Source: Candidatus Brocadiia bacterium (GTDB taxonomy: Bacteria; Planctomycetota; PUPC01; DSUN01). From it: DNA of 15,469 nt. The translations under genes were made by a program, and so were the position numbers. Location: positions 1 through 15,469 of the forward strand of contig JADHXT010000033.1 in assembly GCA_016782825.1 (NCBI GenBank), written 5' to 3'. The notes under the pieces are model-generated. The model saw nothing but the letters and a program-made list of their open reading frames with translations. It made no database searches and was not told the origin of the DNA. This document shows, piece after piece, positions 7,350-14,491 of this stretch (its first letter is position 1; each line of letters begins with the position of its first letter).

Positions 7350-8471
7350 TTACGGTCTCGGCAGCGATGCGCTCGCCGTCCGTTCGTAGCCGGCCACACG
7401 CCAGGGGCACCGCCATCCGCGCCCTTCGGCCTTCGCCATGTGGAAGGTCACTCCGGCGTCGAAGAAGGCACCGGCTCCGCGTTGCCGCCACACCACGCGG
7501 CCATTCACGGGCTGCACGGTGATCGTCAGCGTCGCCATCTCCTTGGGTGGAATCGACGTGGGAAACACGCTGAGGAGCAGTGCGATGGCCTTCTGCTTCT
7601 CCGCCGCCATCTCGACTTCACCGAGCAGCTCGGGCCACGTGGCGTCTTCCTTGGCTTCCACGAGCGCCGCGATTTCGTGCGCGTAGTCGTGCGACGTCGC
7701 GGTGCCCAACTGCAACTCGCCGAAGTCGCGCACCACCATGCCCAGGTCGCGCACGGCCAGCGAGGCATCGGGCTGCACGGCGCTCTCGCTGCAACTGCGC
7801 AGGTAGGCCGCCAACACGCGCAGGGGCTTGGCCGCGGGCCACACCCACACCACGAGGCCCATTAGCGCGAGCACGCCGAGGGCCGCGGCGATGTAGGCGG
7901 GGCGGAACCATCGGCTGCGCTCCTGGATCGCGCCCGTCCTGTGACGCTCTGGCGCGTATCCCTCGACGAACTTGCTCTCCTGTTTCTTGGCCGCCGCGCG
8001 CACGGATTCGCGGATGGCCTCCAGTCGCTCCTCGCTCACCGCGTGCTTGCGCGTGCGGGCCTCGGGGATTTCCGCCGCCACCTGGGCCAGCGCGTCGGCC
8101 AGTTCCTCGGTCTGCTCCGTGAGCAGGCTCTCGAGCTGTGCGTGGGTGATGAGGGACATCTTGACGAGGATCTCGCCCAGACGGCGGTCTTCGTTGTGGG
8201 GGATGTGGTCGAGGGCCTTCTTGTATCCCAGGCACGCGTCGAGCTGCTCCTGCGACACGTATCCGCGCCGCACGGCCAGCTCGCCGAGGTGCTTGTGGCC
8301 GCGCCGCTTCCCGCGCGCCCTCCCCGCGGCCCGAGCGGCTGGCCGGCGTCCCGTGGCGGAGCCTGCCGCCGCGGTAAACGTAGCCCCGCAGGCACGGCAC
8401 TTGACGCGTTTGCCGAGATGCTCGTCCGATAGATTGTACTGCTGCCCACAGGAGCAACGGACGTGCGCCAT
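7350..8471 (-). CDS. Membrane-anchored zinc-ribbon protein with MshEN-like repeats
   Basis: The product is 373 aa. The ATG at 8471 is chosen because the zinc ribbon starts immediately, GGAG lies 9 nt upstream, and a promoter at 8515-8543 excludes earlier starts. Residues 5-32 form an MJ0042-like zinc ribbon: CSC at 6-8 and CRAC at 25-28. A basic Ala/Arg linker (~35-60) follows. Residues 61-84 and 97-120 are two 24-residue LGE...L...L units matching the pattern of MshEN domains from pilus and type II secretion ATPases; RLGEIL at 97-102 and LTEQ at 117-120 are clear. One transmembrane helix lies at ~193-213, so about 160 C-terminal residues probably face outward. That tail has no family I recognise. 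No ATPase motif is present. It looks like a sensor or adaptor that could bind cyclic di-GMP. The TM orientation and ligand are inference. Confidence 0.85.
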   Translation of the reverse strand: MAHVRCSCGQQYNLSDEHLGKRVKCRACGATFTAAAGSATGRRPAARAAGRARGKRRGHKHLGELAVRRGYVSQEQLDACLGYKKALDHIPHNEDRRLGEILVKMSLITHAQLESLLTEQTEELADALAQVAAEIPEARTRKHAVSEERLEAIRESVRAAAKKQESKFVEGYAPERHRTGAIQERSRWFRPAYIAAALGVLALMGLVVWVWPAAKPLRVLAAYLRSCSESAVQPDASLAVRDLGMVVRDFGELQLGTATSHDYAHEIAALVEAKEDATWPELLGEVEMAAEKQKAIALLLSVFPTSIPPKEMATLTITVQPVNGRVVWRQRGAGAFFDAGVTFHMAKAEGRGWRCPWRVAGYERTASASLPRP

Positions 8472-8514
8472 CGGGAACTGCTCCAGCCGGGGAAGACACT
8501 CGATGCCTTCATCT

Positions 8515-8543
8515 ATTATAGGCGCACCCCCGACACCGGGCAA
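8515..8543 (-). promoter_or_regulatory. Promoter of the zinc-ribbon gene
   Basis: On the minus strand TTGCCC (8543-8538), a 17-nt spacer and a perfect TATAAT (8520-8515) are seen. The predicted start of transcription is near 8508, leaving a leader of about 37 nt before the ATG at 8471. The opposite gene starts at 8669, so this is one half of a divergent promoter region. Confidence 0.6.
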
Positions 8544-8592
8544 GCGACACTTTGCATCCTTGCGGCTCCACACGGTGCTGCCTTGGCGCCGC

Positions 8593-8622
8593 TTGACCCA
8601 GCGCCGGTGTCGTCCTTATAAT
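8593..8622 (+). promoter_or_regulatory. Promoter of the LAB_N-glycosyltransferase operon
   Basis: TTGACC (8593-8598), an 18-nt spacer and a perfect TATAAT (8617-8622) are seen. Transcription should begin near 8629, about 40 nt before the ATG at 8669. This rules out the in-frame ATG at 8621, which lies inside the -10 box. Confidence 0.65.
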
Positions 8623-8668
8623 GATGCCCACGTTCACCCACTCATCCCGCACGCTCCGGAGAATCCCG

Positions 8669-9280
8669 ATGAACCACTCTCGACGCACGGTGTGCGTCGT
8701 GGCAGCCTGGATTGTGCTGGCCGCCTTGCCATCCACCGTGCCGGCGGCAGACGAGCAGCCCGTCCCGTCGCTTCCTGGATTCCAGACCTGTCTCGACCGT
8801 GCCGCCACGGCTCATGAGCAGGGCGACGCCGCCTCGACAGGCAACTGGCTGCGCCAGGCCGCGCGCCAGGTGGAGAGCGACCCGTTTCACCGCACGCTCA
8901 TCGACGCCGGCGACGCGTATGCGGCCGGGCGCCTGGCGACGGCCCGCGCCGGCCTGAAGCAGGCCACACGCCGCGTGAACCCCTGGTTCTGGATCATCCT
9001 GGGCTTCGCCGCACAGGTACTCTTCACGGGACGCTTCGTCGTGCAGTGGATCGCCTCGGAGCGCCAGAAGCGCAGCGTGGTGCCCGTGTCCTTCTGGTAC
9101 CTCAGCATCGGCGGCTCTCTCCTGCTGCTCACCTACGCCATCTGGCGGCAAGACCCCGTGTTCATCCTGGGCCAGGCCTTCGGCTCGCTGATCTACGTCC
9201 GCAACCTGTCCTTCATCCATCGCAAGCCGGCCGCTGCCGCCACTCCATCCGGATCCGCCGACGAGGAAGCCCAGCCATGA
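8669..9280 (+). CDS. LAB_N domain membrane protein with exported N-terminal extension
   Basis: The product is 203 aa. The ATG at 8669 has GGAG 7 nt upstream and a promoter just before it. Residues 105-183 are a lipid-A-disaccharide-synthase N-terminal (LAB_N) domain, shown by FTGRFVVQWIASERQKRS (119-136), VPVSFWYLS (138-146) and DPVFILGQAFGSLIYVRNL (162-180). It has about three membrane helices. LAB_N proteins commonly sit beside polyprenyl-phosphate glycosyltransferases, as here, and are thought to act with lipid-linked sugars; no catalytic residues are known to me. Unusually, a signal-like segment (~8-27, ending PAADE) and a ~75-residue helical TPR-like region (EQGDAASTGNWLRQAARQ; AAGRLATARAGLKQA) precede the domain. 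Its stop overlaps the next gene's start (ATGA), so the two are translationally coupled. Confidence 0.88.
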   Translation: MNHSRRTVCVVAAWIVLAALPSTVPAADEQPVPSLPGFQTCLDRAATAHEQGDAASTGNWLRQAARQVESDPFHRTLIDAGDAYAAGRLATARAGLKQATRRVNPWFWIILGFAAQVLFTGRFVVQWIASERQKRSVVPVSFWYLSIGGSLLLLTYAIWRQDPVFILGQAFGSLIYVRNLSFIHRKPAAAATPSGSADEEAQP

Positions 9281-10017
9281 GCACCATTCGTCTTTCCATC
9301 GTGGCCCCCGTGAAGAACGAGGAGGAGAACATTCCTCTCCTCGTGAAGGCTTGCCGCGAGGGGCTCGGCGAGCTCTACGACCACACGGAGATCCTCTTCG
9401 TGGACGACGGCTCCACCGACGCGTCCCTCGACCGCATGAAGCAGGCCGCCGCCGAGGACCCCCACGTGCGCTGGCTTCAGTTCGAGGCCAACCGCGGCCA
9501 GAGCGCCGCGCTCGATGCGGGCTTCCGAGCGGCCCGTGGCGAGCTGGTGTGCATGATCGATGCCGACCTCCAGAACGACCCCGCCGACATCCCCGCCATG
9601 GTCGCCCTGGTGGACGCCGGCGAATGCGACTGCGTGTGTGGCATCCGTCAGAAACGCCAGGACTCCATCGTGCGCAAGGTCTCCTCGCGCATCGGCAACG
9701 GCACCCGCAACTGGCTCACGCACGAGACCATCAAGGACGTGGGCTGCTCGCTCCGCGTGTTCCGCCGCGAGCTGCTCTCGCGCCTGAAGATGTATCGGGG
9801 CATGCACCGCTTCCTGCCCACGCTGCTTCGCCTGGAAGGCGCCCGCATCGAGCAGATTCCCGTGAGCCACCATCCTCGCACGCTGGGCAAGACGAAGTAC
9901 GGCGTCGGCAACCGCCTGTTCCGCGGCCTGCGCGACATCTTCGCCGTGCGCTGGATGCAGTCGCGCCACCTCGACTACACGGTGGTCGACCAGAGCCCCC
10001 CGCCAGACGCTTCCTGA
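9277..10017 (+). CDS. GT2 glycosyltransferase, dolichyl/undecaprenyl-phosphate sugar synthase type
   Basis: The product is 246 aa. It is a family 2 glycosyltransferase of the DPM1/ArnC type, which moves a sugar from a nucleotide donor to a polyprenyl phosphate at the cytoplasmic face of the membrane. Visible are IVAPVKNEEENI (8-19), the donor-binding VDDGSTD (42-48), the metal-binding DADLQNDP (95-102, with the DxD Asp95 and Asp97) and HPRTLGKTKYG (199-209), which matches the conserved HPR..G.SKY stretch. There are no C-terminal membrane helices, as in soluble DPM1-like members and unlike ArnC, which has two. The start ATG lies inside the TGA of the LAB_N gene (4-bp overlap), so the two proteins are made together. 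The sugar and final acceptor cannot be told from sequence, and no ArnT-like transferase is in the window. Confidence 0.92.
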   Translation: MSTIRLSIVAPVKNEEENIPLLVKACREGLGELYDHTEILFVDDGSTDASLDRMKQAAAEDPHVRWLQFEANRGQSAALDAGFRAARGELVCMIDADLQNDPADIPAMVALVDAGECDCVCGIRQKRQDSIVRKVSSRIGNGTRNWLTHETIKDVGCSLRVFRRELLSRLKMYRGMHRFLPTLLRLEGARIEQIPVSHHPRTLGKTKYGVGNRLFRGLRDIFAVRWMQSRHLDYTVVDQSPPPDAS

Positions 10018-10055
10018 GCATCCGTTGTCATCCGCGTGCGATGGAGCATGCTCCG

Positions 10056-10080
10056 GGGGCCGGCCTACCGTGCCGGCCCC
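10056..10080. terminator. Bidirectional hairpin between convergent operons
   Basis: GGGGCCGGC (10056-10064) and GCCGGCCCC (10072-10080) form a perfect 9-bp, all-GC stem with a 7-nt loop that contains the stop codon (10065-10067) of the OmpA-domain gene. It lies 38 bp after the glycosyltransferase stop. No T run follows on either strand, so it may end or protect both transcripts without being a classical intrinsic terminator. Confidence 0.5.
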
Positions 10081-10757
10081 ACGATGATCTCCACGCGCCG
10101 GTTGGCCGCTCTCCCCTTGGCGGTCTCGTTGCTCGCGATGGGATGGTGCTCGCCGTAGCCGCGGAAGTGGAATCGCGCGCGGTCGAGGCCACTGCGCTCG
10201 GCCAGGGTGCGCATGGCCGTGAGAGCCCGTGCGGCGGACAGCTCCCAGTTGGTCGTCCCGGCGCCCATCGCGTCGCCCCCTCGCACCTGCGTGGCGTCGG
10301 TGTGCCCTGCCACGGCAATGTCACACGCCGCCGCATGCTCCGCCAGCACCTCGCCGATGCGCGCCAGCAGAGCCCGCCCCTCGGGGGTGAGATCGCTCTG
10401 CCCCGACTCGAATGCCTCCGGCGCGCGGATCACCACGCGGCCACGCTCCATGCGCACGACCGCCGTCGTGTCAGCCAGAGCCCGCGTGACGGCGTCTTGC
10501 AGCCTCGCCTGGCTGCCTTCCACCTCGACCTCGCCGTTCAGCGCCTTGTAGCGTGCAAGGCCGTGGCTGGCCTGCTCGGCCTCCTTGCGGGCCTGCTTCA
10601 CCTGCTGTGCGAGGCGGTCGTTCACCGCCCGCAGATGCACGTTCTCGCGCTCGCACTCGGCCATGCGCTCCGGGCGCATGCGAAGCTCGGGCAGGCGGCA
10701 TCCCACCGCGCAGAGCCACACCAGGGGCACAACGGTGCGTCCATATCGCCACGACAT
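10065..10757 (-). CDS. OmpA-domain lipoprotein (peptidoglycan-associated type)
   Basis: The product is 230 aa. The start ATG is 9 bp after the prepilin peptidase stop and is preceded by GAGGGA at 5 nt. A lipoprotein signal is likely: hydrophobic residues 9-19 and Cys20 in LCAVGC, although Ala at -3 is not the best lipobox. Residues ~32-72 form a charged helix, probably coiled coil. The OmpA C-terminal domain spans ~97-226: GHTD at 151-154 with the peptidoglycan-binding Asp154, NWELSAARA with Arg177, YGEHHPIASN (201-210), and NRRVEI (219-224). Known relatives anchor the outer membrane or envelope complexes to peptidoglycan by binding diaminopimelate. This one should sit in the envelope facing the periplasm. 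It is the last gene of the aroDE-peptidase run. Confidence 0.92.
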   Translation of the reverse strand: MSWRYGRTVVPLVWLCAVGCRLPELRMRPERMAECERENVHLRAVNDRLAQQVKQARKEAEQASHGLARYKALNGEVEVEGSQARLQDAVTRALADTTAVVRMERGRVVIRAPEAFESGQSDLTPEGRALLARIGEVLAEHAAACDIAVAGHTDATQVRGGDAMGAGTTNWELSAARALTAMRTLAERSGLDRARFHFRGYGEHHPIASNETAKGRAANRRVEIIVGPAR

Positions 10758-10766
10758 CGCAATCCC

Positions 10767-11651
10767 TCAGTGGGCGCCGGCCACCGCAGCAGCGTAGCGC
10801 TCGAACAGCCTCACCACATCTCCCGCATGCAACATGGCCACCAGGGCGCCCAACGACAGGTAGGGACCGAAAGGCATCCGCGTGTCGCGCGAGCGCGCCA
10901 TCGACACCAGCCCTACCACGGCGCCGAAGCACGCCCCGACCATGATCGTCATCAACACCAGACGCCACCCCACGAAGCCGCCGACGAAGGCCATGAGCTT
11001 CACGTCACCGAACCCCATCGCCTCCTTCCGGAAGATGAGGCGGCCCATCACCCCGAGTGCCCATACCACGACGAAGCCAGCGGCGATCCCTGCCACCGAC
11101 GTCATCAGGCTGCACAGGTGGGGGTGCGATGCCGGGGTGGCTCCCAGCAGGCCCGCCAGAGGCCCCACGATCAGGTGGTCGCGGCCCTGCGACAGCAACA
11201 GGTGCGGCCACACCAGAGCCACAACGGGCGCCAGGAGCGTGCCGGGCGGGCTGATCTCGTCGGGGATGATGCGGCACTCGATGTCCACGAAGCTCGCCGC
11301 CGCCAACGCCGTGGCCACGGCCACGTAGACGCCGAGCCGAACGTAATCCACGTCCATCCCTCGCGTGAGCCGCCACGTGATGTAGGCAAACATGGCCCCC
11401 GTCACCAGTTCCAGTACGGCGTAGCGCGGCGAGATGCGGATGCCGCAGCACCGACACCGCCGCCCCAGCGCCAGGTAGCTGGCCACGGGCACGTTGTCGT
11501 ACCACCGCACCGCCTCGTTGCAGAAGGGACAATGCGATGGCGGCCGGTGCAGCAGCATCCCTCGCGGCAGCCGGTGCACGCACACGTTGAGGAAGCTGCC
11601 CACCACGGCGCCGATCAGGAAGCTGAAGACTATGAGCACTGCTTCTGGCAT
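10767..11651 (-). CDS. pilD: Type IV prepilin peptidase / N-methyltransferase (A24 family)
   Basis: The product is 294 aa. It cleaves the leader peptide of type IV pilins and type II secretion pseudopilins at the inner membrane and methylates the new N-terminus. Visible are GSFLNVCVHRLPRG (18-31), the zinc Cys pairs CPFC (41-44) and CRCC (66-69), and the two catalytic Asp residues: Asp123 in FVDIECRIIPDEI and Asp216 in GFGDVKLMA. FGPYL (261-265) is the usual C-terminal motif. About seven or eight membrane helices are seen. The start at 11651 gives the standard N-terminus; upstream ATG 11675 and TTG 11684 lack a ribosome site. Between ~145 and 185 there is a longer loop than in compact members. 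It lies 52 bp after aroDE and 9 bp before the OmpA lipoprotein gene. No pilin gene is in the window. Confidence 0.95.
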   Translation of the reverse strand: MPEAVLIVFSFLIGAVVGSFLNVCVHRLPRGMLLHRPPSHCPFCNEAVRWYDNVPVASYLALGRRCRCCGIRISPRYAVLELVTGAMFAYITWRLTRGMDVDYVRLGVYVAVATALAAASFVDIECRIIPDEISPPGTLLAPVVALVWPHLLLSQGRDHLIVGPLAGLLGATPASHPHLCSLMTSVAGIAAGFVVVWALGVMGRLIFRKEAMGFGDVKLMAFVGGFVGWRLVLMTIMVGACFGAVVGLVSMARSRDTRMPFGPYLSLGALVAMLHAGDVVRLFERYAAAVAGAH

Positions 11652-11703
11652 GTTCCCCACTCTCACAGTCGCCATCGGGACCAAGAAACCCGGGCTACGT
11701 CCG

Positions 11704-13179
11704 TCAGCCGCTCAGCCGCGCCGCCACCACCTGGCGCATCACGTCGCGGGGAGCCGTCTGCCCCGTCCAGAGCTCGAACTGCTCCACGGCCTGGTTCACA
11801 AACATCTCCAGGCCCTTCACGGTGCGGCAGCCGGCCCCCGCCGCCTCGCGAAGCAGCCGGGTCTCCAACGGATTGTACACCGAATCGAACACCACGGCAC
11901 CCTCGCGCAGCATCGCCGCGTCCGCCGGCGTGGCATCCACACGGGGGTGCATGCCCAGCGACGTACCGTTCACCAGGATATCGTAGGGCACCGAGCCCAT
12001 GTCGGCCACGTCCACCTGCGTGCAGCCCACGTCGGCGGCCAGACGCACGGCGCGCTCGCGCGTGCGGTTGGCGATCACCACGTCGCAGCCGCGCTCGGCG
12101 AGGCCGAAGGCCATGGCCCTCGCCGCGCCGCCGGCGCCTACGAGCAGCACTCGCTTGCCGTCCAGGCTTTCGCCCTCACGCAGGCCACTTCCCACAGCCG
12201 CCACGGCCGCCGACCAGTCGGTGTTTGAGCCCACGAGCCGCCCGCCCCTGTCCACGATGGTGTTCACCGCGCCGATGCGCGCGGCCAGCGGCTGCACATC
12301 CTGCAACAGGGCGATCACCGACTGCTTGTGGGGAATCGTCACGCTGTAGCCGGCCACAGGGAGGGTCTGGTAGGCGGGGATGAACTCCGCCACGTCGTCC
12401 ACCCGGAAGGGCAGGTAGACGGCGTCGATCCCGCAGTGGCCGAAGGCGGCGTTGTGGATGGCGGGGCTCATCGAGTGTGCCACGGGATTGGCCACCACGC
12501 CGTACAGGGCCGTGCCGGGGCCCACGTTGCGGAAGCGATAAAGGTCGAGCATCTGGTCGACGGGCACCTGCCCGGGGGCGGCCTCGCGTCCCGCGCCGAG
12601 CGAGGCGAACACCAGGAAGGCGCCGAACTTGGCTCCGAGCACGCGGCTCACGTGGCCGTGCTCGCCCATGGTCACGGCGATGGTGGGCTTGGTGGCGTCG
12701 CGGAGCACGTGGATGGCGGCCAGGTTGTCGAGCAGGGAGTTGGCGTGGGTGGCCAGCTTCACCACGGCAGCATCGGTCTGCTCGATGCGCCGCGCGATGG
12801 CCGCCAGGTCGGCGGGCGTCTCGTCGTAGTTGTGGTACGACACGATGAGGCCGGCGCGCCCCTGCGGCGCGTAGCCATCGAGGGAATCGATCTCCACGTC
12901 CACGTAATCGGCGCCCAGGCGGTCGGCCACCGCAAGCAACTCGAGCCGTGCCGCCTCGTCGCCGGTCCAACGGCCGCCTTCTCGCTCGGGCCGGTTGGTG
13001 ACGATGACGGGACAGGGCCGCCCCTCGAGCAGGCGGCGCACGTCGTCCTCGGTCGGCTCGGGCAGATAGTCGAGGCGCAGCTCGGCGATATCGAACCGGC
13101 GGCCGGCACTGTGGAGGACACTCAGCGTCTCTTCCACAGTCGGCGTGGTGAGGGAAACACACAACAGCGTCTGGCTCAC
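11704..13179 (-). CDS. aroDE: Bifunctional 3-dehydroquinate dehydratase (type I) / shikimate dehydrogenase
   Basis: The product is 491 aa from GTG at 13179. It carries out steps three and four of the shikimate pathway: dehydroquinate to dehydroshikimate, then to shikimate with NADPH. Residues ~5-218 are a type I dehydratase with ELRLD (33-37), the general-base His116 in SYHNYDETP, the Schiff-base Lys141 in VKLATHA, and SRVLGAKFG (178-186). Residues ~225-491 are the dehydrogenase: SMSPAIHN (236-243), the catalytic Lys285 in TIPHK, Asp321 in SNTD, the nucleotide loop GAGGAARA (348-355), NRT (371-373) and NQAVEQ (462-467). All key residues of both enzymes are present. The in-frame ATG at 13248 lies in the spacer of a strong promoter, so it cannot start translation of that transcript; the GTG gives MSQTLLCVSL, typical for the family. 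The fusion is known from plants, chlamydiae and planctomycetes. Confidence 0.95.
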   Translation of the reverse strand: MSQTLLCVSLTTPTVEETLSVLHSAGRRFDIAELRLDYLPEPTEDDVRRLLEGRPCPVIVTNRPEREGGRWTGDEAARLELLAVADRLGADYVDVEIDSLDGYAPQGRAGLIVSYHNYDETPADLAAIARRIEQTDAAVVKLATHANSLLDNLAAIHVLRDATKPTIAVTMGEHGHVSRVLGAKFGAFLVFASLGAGREAAPGQVPVDQMLDLYRFRNVGPGTALYGVVANPVAHSMSPAIHNAAFGHCGIDAVYLPFRVDDVAEFIPAYQTLPVAGYSVTIPHKQSVIALLQDVQPLAARIGAVNTIVDRGGRLVGSNTDWSAAVAAVGSGLREGESLDGKRVLLVGAGGAARAMAFGLAERGCDVVIANRTRERAVRLAADVGCTQVDVADMGSVPYDILVNGTSLGMHPRVDATPADAAMLREGAVVFDSVYNPLETRLLREAAGAGCRTVKGLEMFVNQAVEQFELWTGQTAPRDVMRQVVAARLSG

Positions 13180-13230
13180 GGTGGTCCAATCGCAATCATC
13201 GGGTGTCGCGTTGTCCGTCGGTGCATTGCG

Positions 13231-13260
13231 ATTGTACGGCAGCCACATGGGCACTGTCAA
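13231..13260 (-). promoter_or_regulatory. Promoter of the aroDE operon
   Basis: On the minus strand TTGACA (13260-13255), an 18-nt spacer and TACAAT (13236-13231) form a near-consensus sigma-70-type promoter (6/6 and 5/6). Transcription should start near 13224, giving a leader of about 45 nt before the GTG at 13179. Confidence 0.7.
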
Positions 13261-13300
13261 GCGAACCTGCGCGGAACGGTGGATGGATGGCCCCTGGCAA

Positions 13301-13329
13301 TTGACATGCCGCGATGCGGCAGGCATGAT
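13301..13329 (+). promoter_or_regulatory. Promoter of the iron-containing alcohol dehydrogenase gene
   Basis: TTGACA (13301-13306), a 17-nt spacer and CATGAT (13324-13329) form a promoter candidate (6/6 and 4/6). Transcription should start near 13336, about 36 nt before the ATG at 13372. Its -35 box is 40 bp from the -35 box of the divergent aroDE promoter. Confidence 0.6.
13307..13321. promoter_or_regulatory. Palindrome in the promoter spacer, candidate operator
   Basis: TGCCGC-GAT-GCGGCA is a perfect 6-bp inverted repeat with a 3-bp centre. It fills almost the whole spacer between the -35 and -10 boxes of the dehydrogenase promoter, where a bound regulator would block or reshape the promoter. 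No regulator gene is adjacent, so the factor is unknown. It could also be chance in GC-rich DNA. Confidence 0.4.
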
Positions 13330-13371
13330 GGCATCCCAGCCCCATCCACACCACCCACCGGAGCGCCTCTC

Positions 13372-14484
13372 ATGCACACATTCCAGACCGCTCGAGAGAT
13401 CGTCACGGGGCTCGGCTGCGTGCGGTGTGCGGGCACGCGCGCACGCGCCCTCGGCACGCGAGTCCTGCTGGTGACCGGCCGCCGCGCCATGCGGGCCAGC
13501 GGCACCACCGACGCCCTGCTCGCGCTTCTCGCCGATGCCAATCTGCCCGTTGTGCTCTTCGAGGAAGTGGAGCACGACCCCGACCTGGCGACCATCGATG
13601 CCGGCCGGAAGCTGTGCCGCGACGAGGCGTGCGACGTGGTGATCGGGCTCGGCGGCGGCAGCGCCATCGATGCGGCCAAGGCCATCGCTGGCCTCGCCCA
13701 CGAGGCGTCGCCCACCGTCGCCTACCAGGATGGGAAGGCCATCACCGCCCCCGCCCTACCCCTCGTCGCCATCCCCACCACCTCGGGCACTGGCTCCGAG
13801 GCCACCAAGGTGGCCGTGCTCACCAACGCCGCCACCCGCGTGAAGAAGAGCATCCGCGCGGACACGATGTGGCCCGCGGTGGCCATCGTGGACCCCGAGC
13901 TGACGGTGTCCTGCCCGCCCGCCGTGACCGCCGCGTCGGGAATGGATGCGCTGGTGCAGGCCATCGAATCGTTCACGTCCATCCACGCCACGCCGCTCAC
14001 CGACGCCCTGGCCTACGACGCCGCGTGCCGCCTGATCCGCGCCCTTGAGGCCGCCTACGACGACGGGCAGAACCTCGACGCCCGCGAGCAATGCGCCTAC
14101 GGCAGCCTCCAGGCCGGCATGGCACTCGCCAACGCCCGTCTGGGCGCAGTGCATGGCATCGCACACCCGCTGGGCGCACGCTGCGGCCTCGCCCACGGCG
14201 TGGCCTGTGCCCTGCTGATGCCGCCGGTGATGCGGTTGAACGCCCCGCACGTGGGCGACAAGTATGCCCGCCTGTCTGCCGTCGCCGGTGGGGACATCAT
14301 CGCCTTCGTGGAACGACTGCTCGACCGCCTCGGCCTGCTCTCGGCCTTCCACGGCCCGAGCGTCTCCGGCGAGGAGGTCGTGAGCATCGTGGAGGAAAGC
14401 ATGGCCTCCGGCTCGCTGAAGGCCAACCCGACGCCCGTCACAGAGGAGGATGTGATGGACATCCTGGAAGCGCTGCCGGGCTAG
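13372..14484 (+). CDS. Iron-containing (group III) alcohol dehydrogenase family protein
   Basis: The product is 370 aa. The ATG at 13372 has GGAG 8 nt upstream. The family uses NAD(P) to interconvert alcohols or polyols and carbonyls in the cytoplasm. The nucleotide-binding GLGGGSAIDAAKA (92-104) and IPTTSGTGSEATKVAVLT (134-151) are clear. Of the usual four metal ligands, Asp192, His265 (GIAHPLG) and His275 (LAHGVA) are present. The second ligand, His in most members (DALxHAIE), is Gln196 here (DALVQAIE); a Gln version also occurs in a subfamily with DALTQ. Length is slightly short (usual 380-390). Substrate cannot be assigned. It is a single-gene transcript, divergent from aroDE and stopping 7 bp from the convergent MnmE-like gene. 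The long open frame upstream on this strand is antisense to aroDE and is not part of the gene. Confidence 0.92.
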   Translation: MHTFQTAREIVTGLGCVRCAGTRARALGTRVLLVTGRRAMRASGTTDALLALLADANLPVVLFEEVEHDPDLATIDAGRKLCRDEACDVVIGLGGGSAIDAAKAIAGLAHEASPTVAYQDGKAITAPALPLVAIPTTSGTGSEATKVAVLTNAATRVKKSIRADTMWPAVAIVDPELTVSCPPAVTAASGMDALVQAIESFTSIHATPLTDALAYDAACRLIRALEAAYDDGQNLDAREQCAYGSLQAGMALANARLGAVHGIAHPLGARCGLAHGVACALLMPPVMRLNAPHVGDKYARLSAVAGGDIIAFVERLLDRLGLLSAFHGPSVSGEEVVSIVEESMASGSLKANPTPVTEEDVMDILEALPG

Positions 14485-14491
14485 GCATGGC

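Noticed and set aside
8584..8606. GGCGC...GCGCC inverted repeat around the -35 box of the LAB_N promoter as an operator.
   Set aside because: There are only 5 bp of symmetry in very GC-rich DNA, and neither side extends.
9351..12383. A 1010-codon open frame on the plus strand.
   Set aside because: It overlaps the glycosyltransferase in another frame, then runs antisense to the OmpA, prepilin peptidase and aroDE genes. Its translation is low-complexity Arg/Pro/His-rich sequence typical of GC-rich shadow frames.
12328..13371. N-terminal extension of the alcohol dehydrogenase frame.
   Set aside because: It is antisense to aroDE and lies upstream of the dehydrogenase promoter and ribosome site; the family N-terminus starts at 13372.
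13249..13701. Upstream extension of the aroDE frame.
   Set aside because: It is antisense to the start of the dehydrogenase gene, and the aroDE promoter lies inside it; the sequence before residue 1 has no family match.
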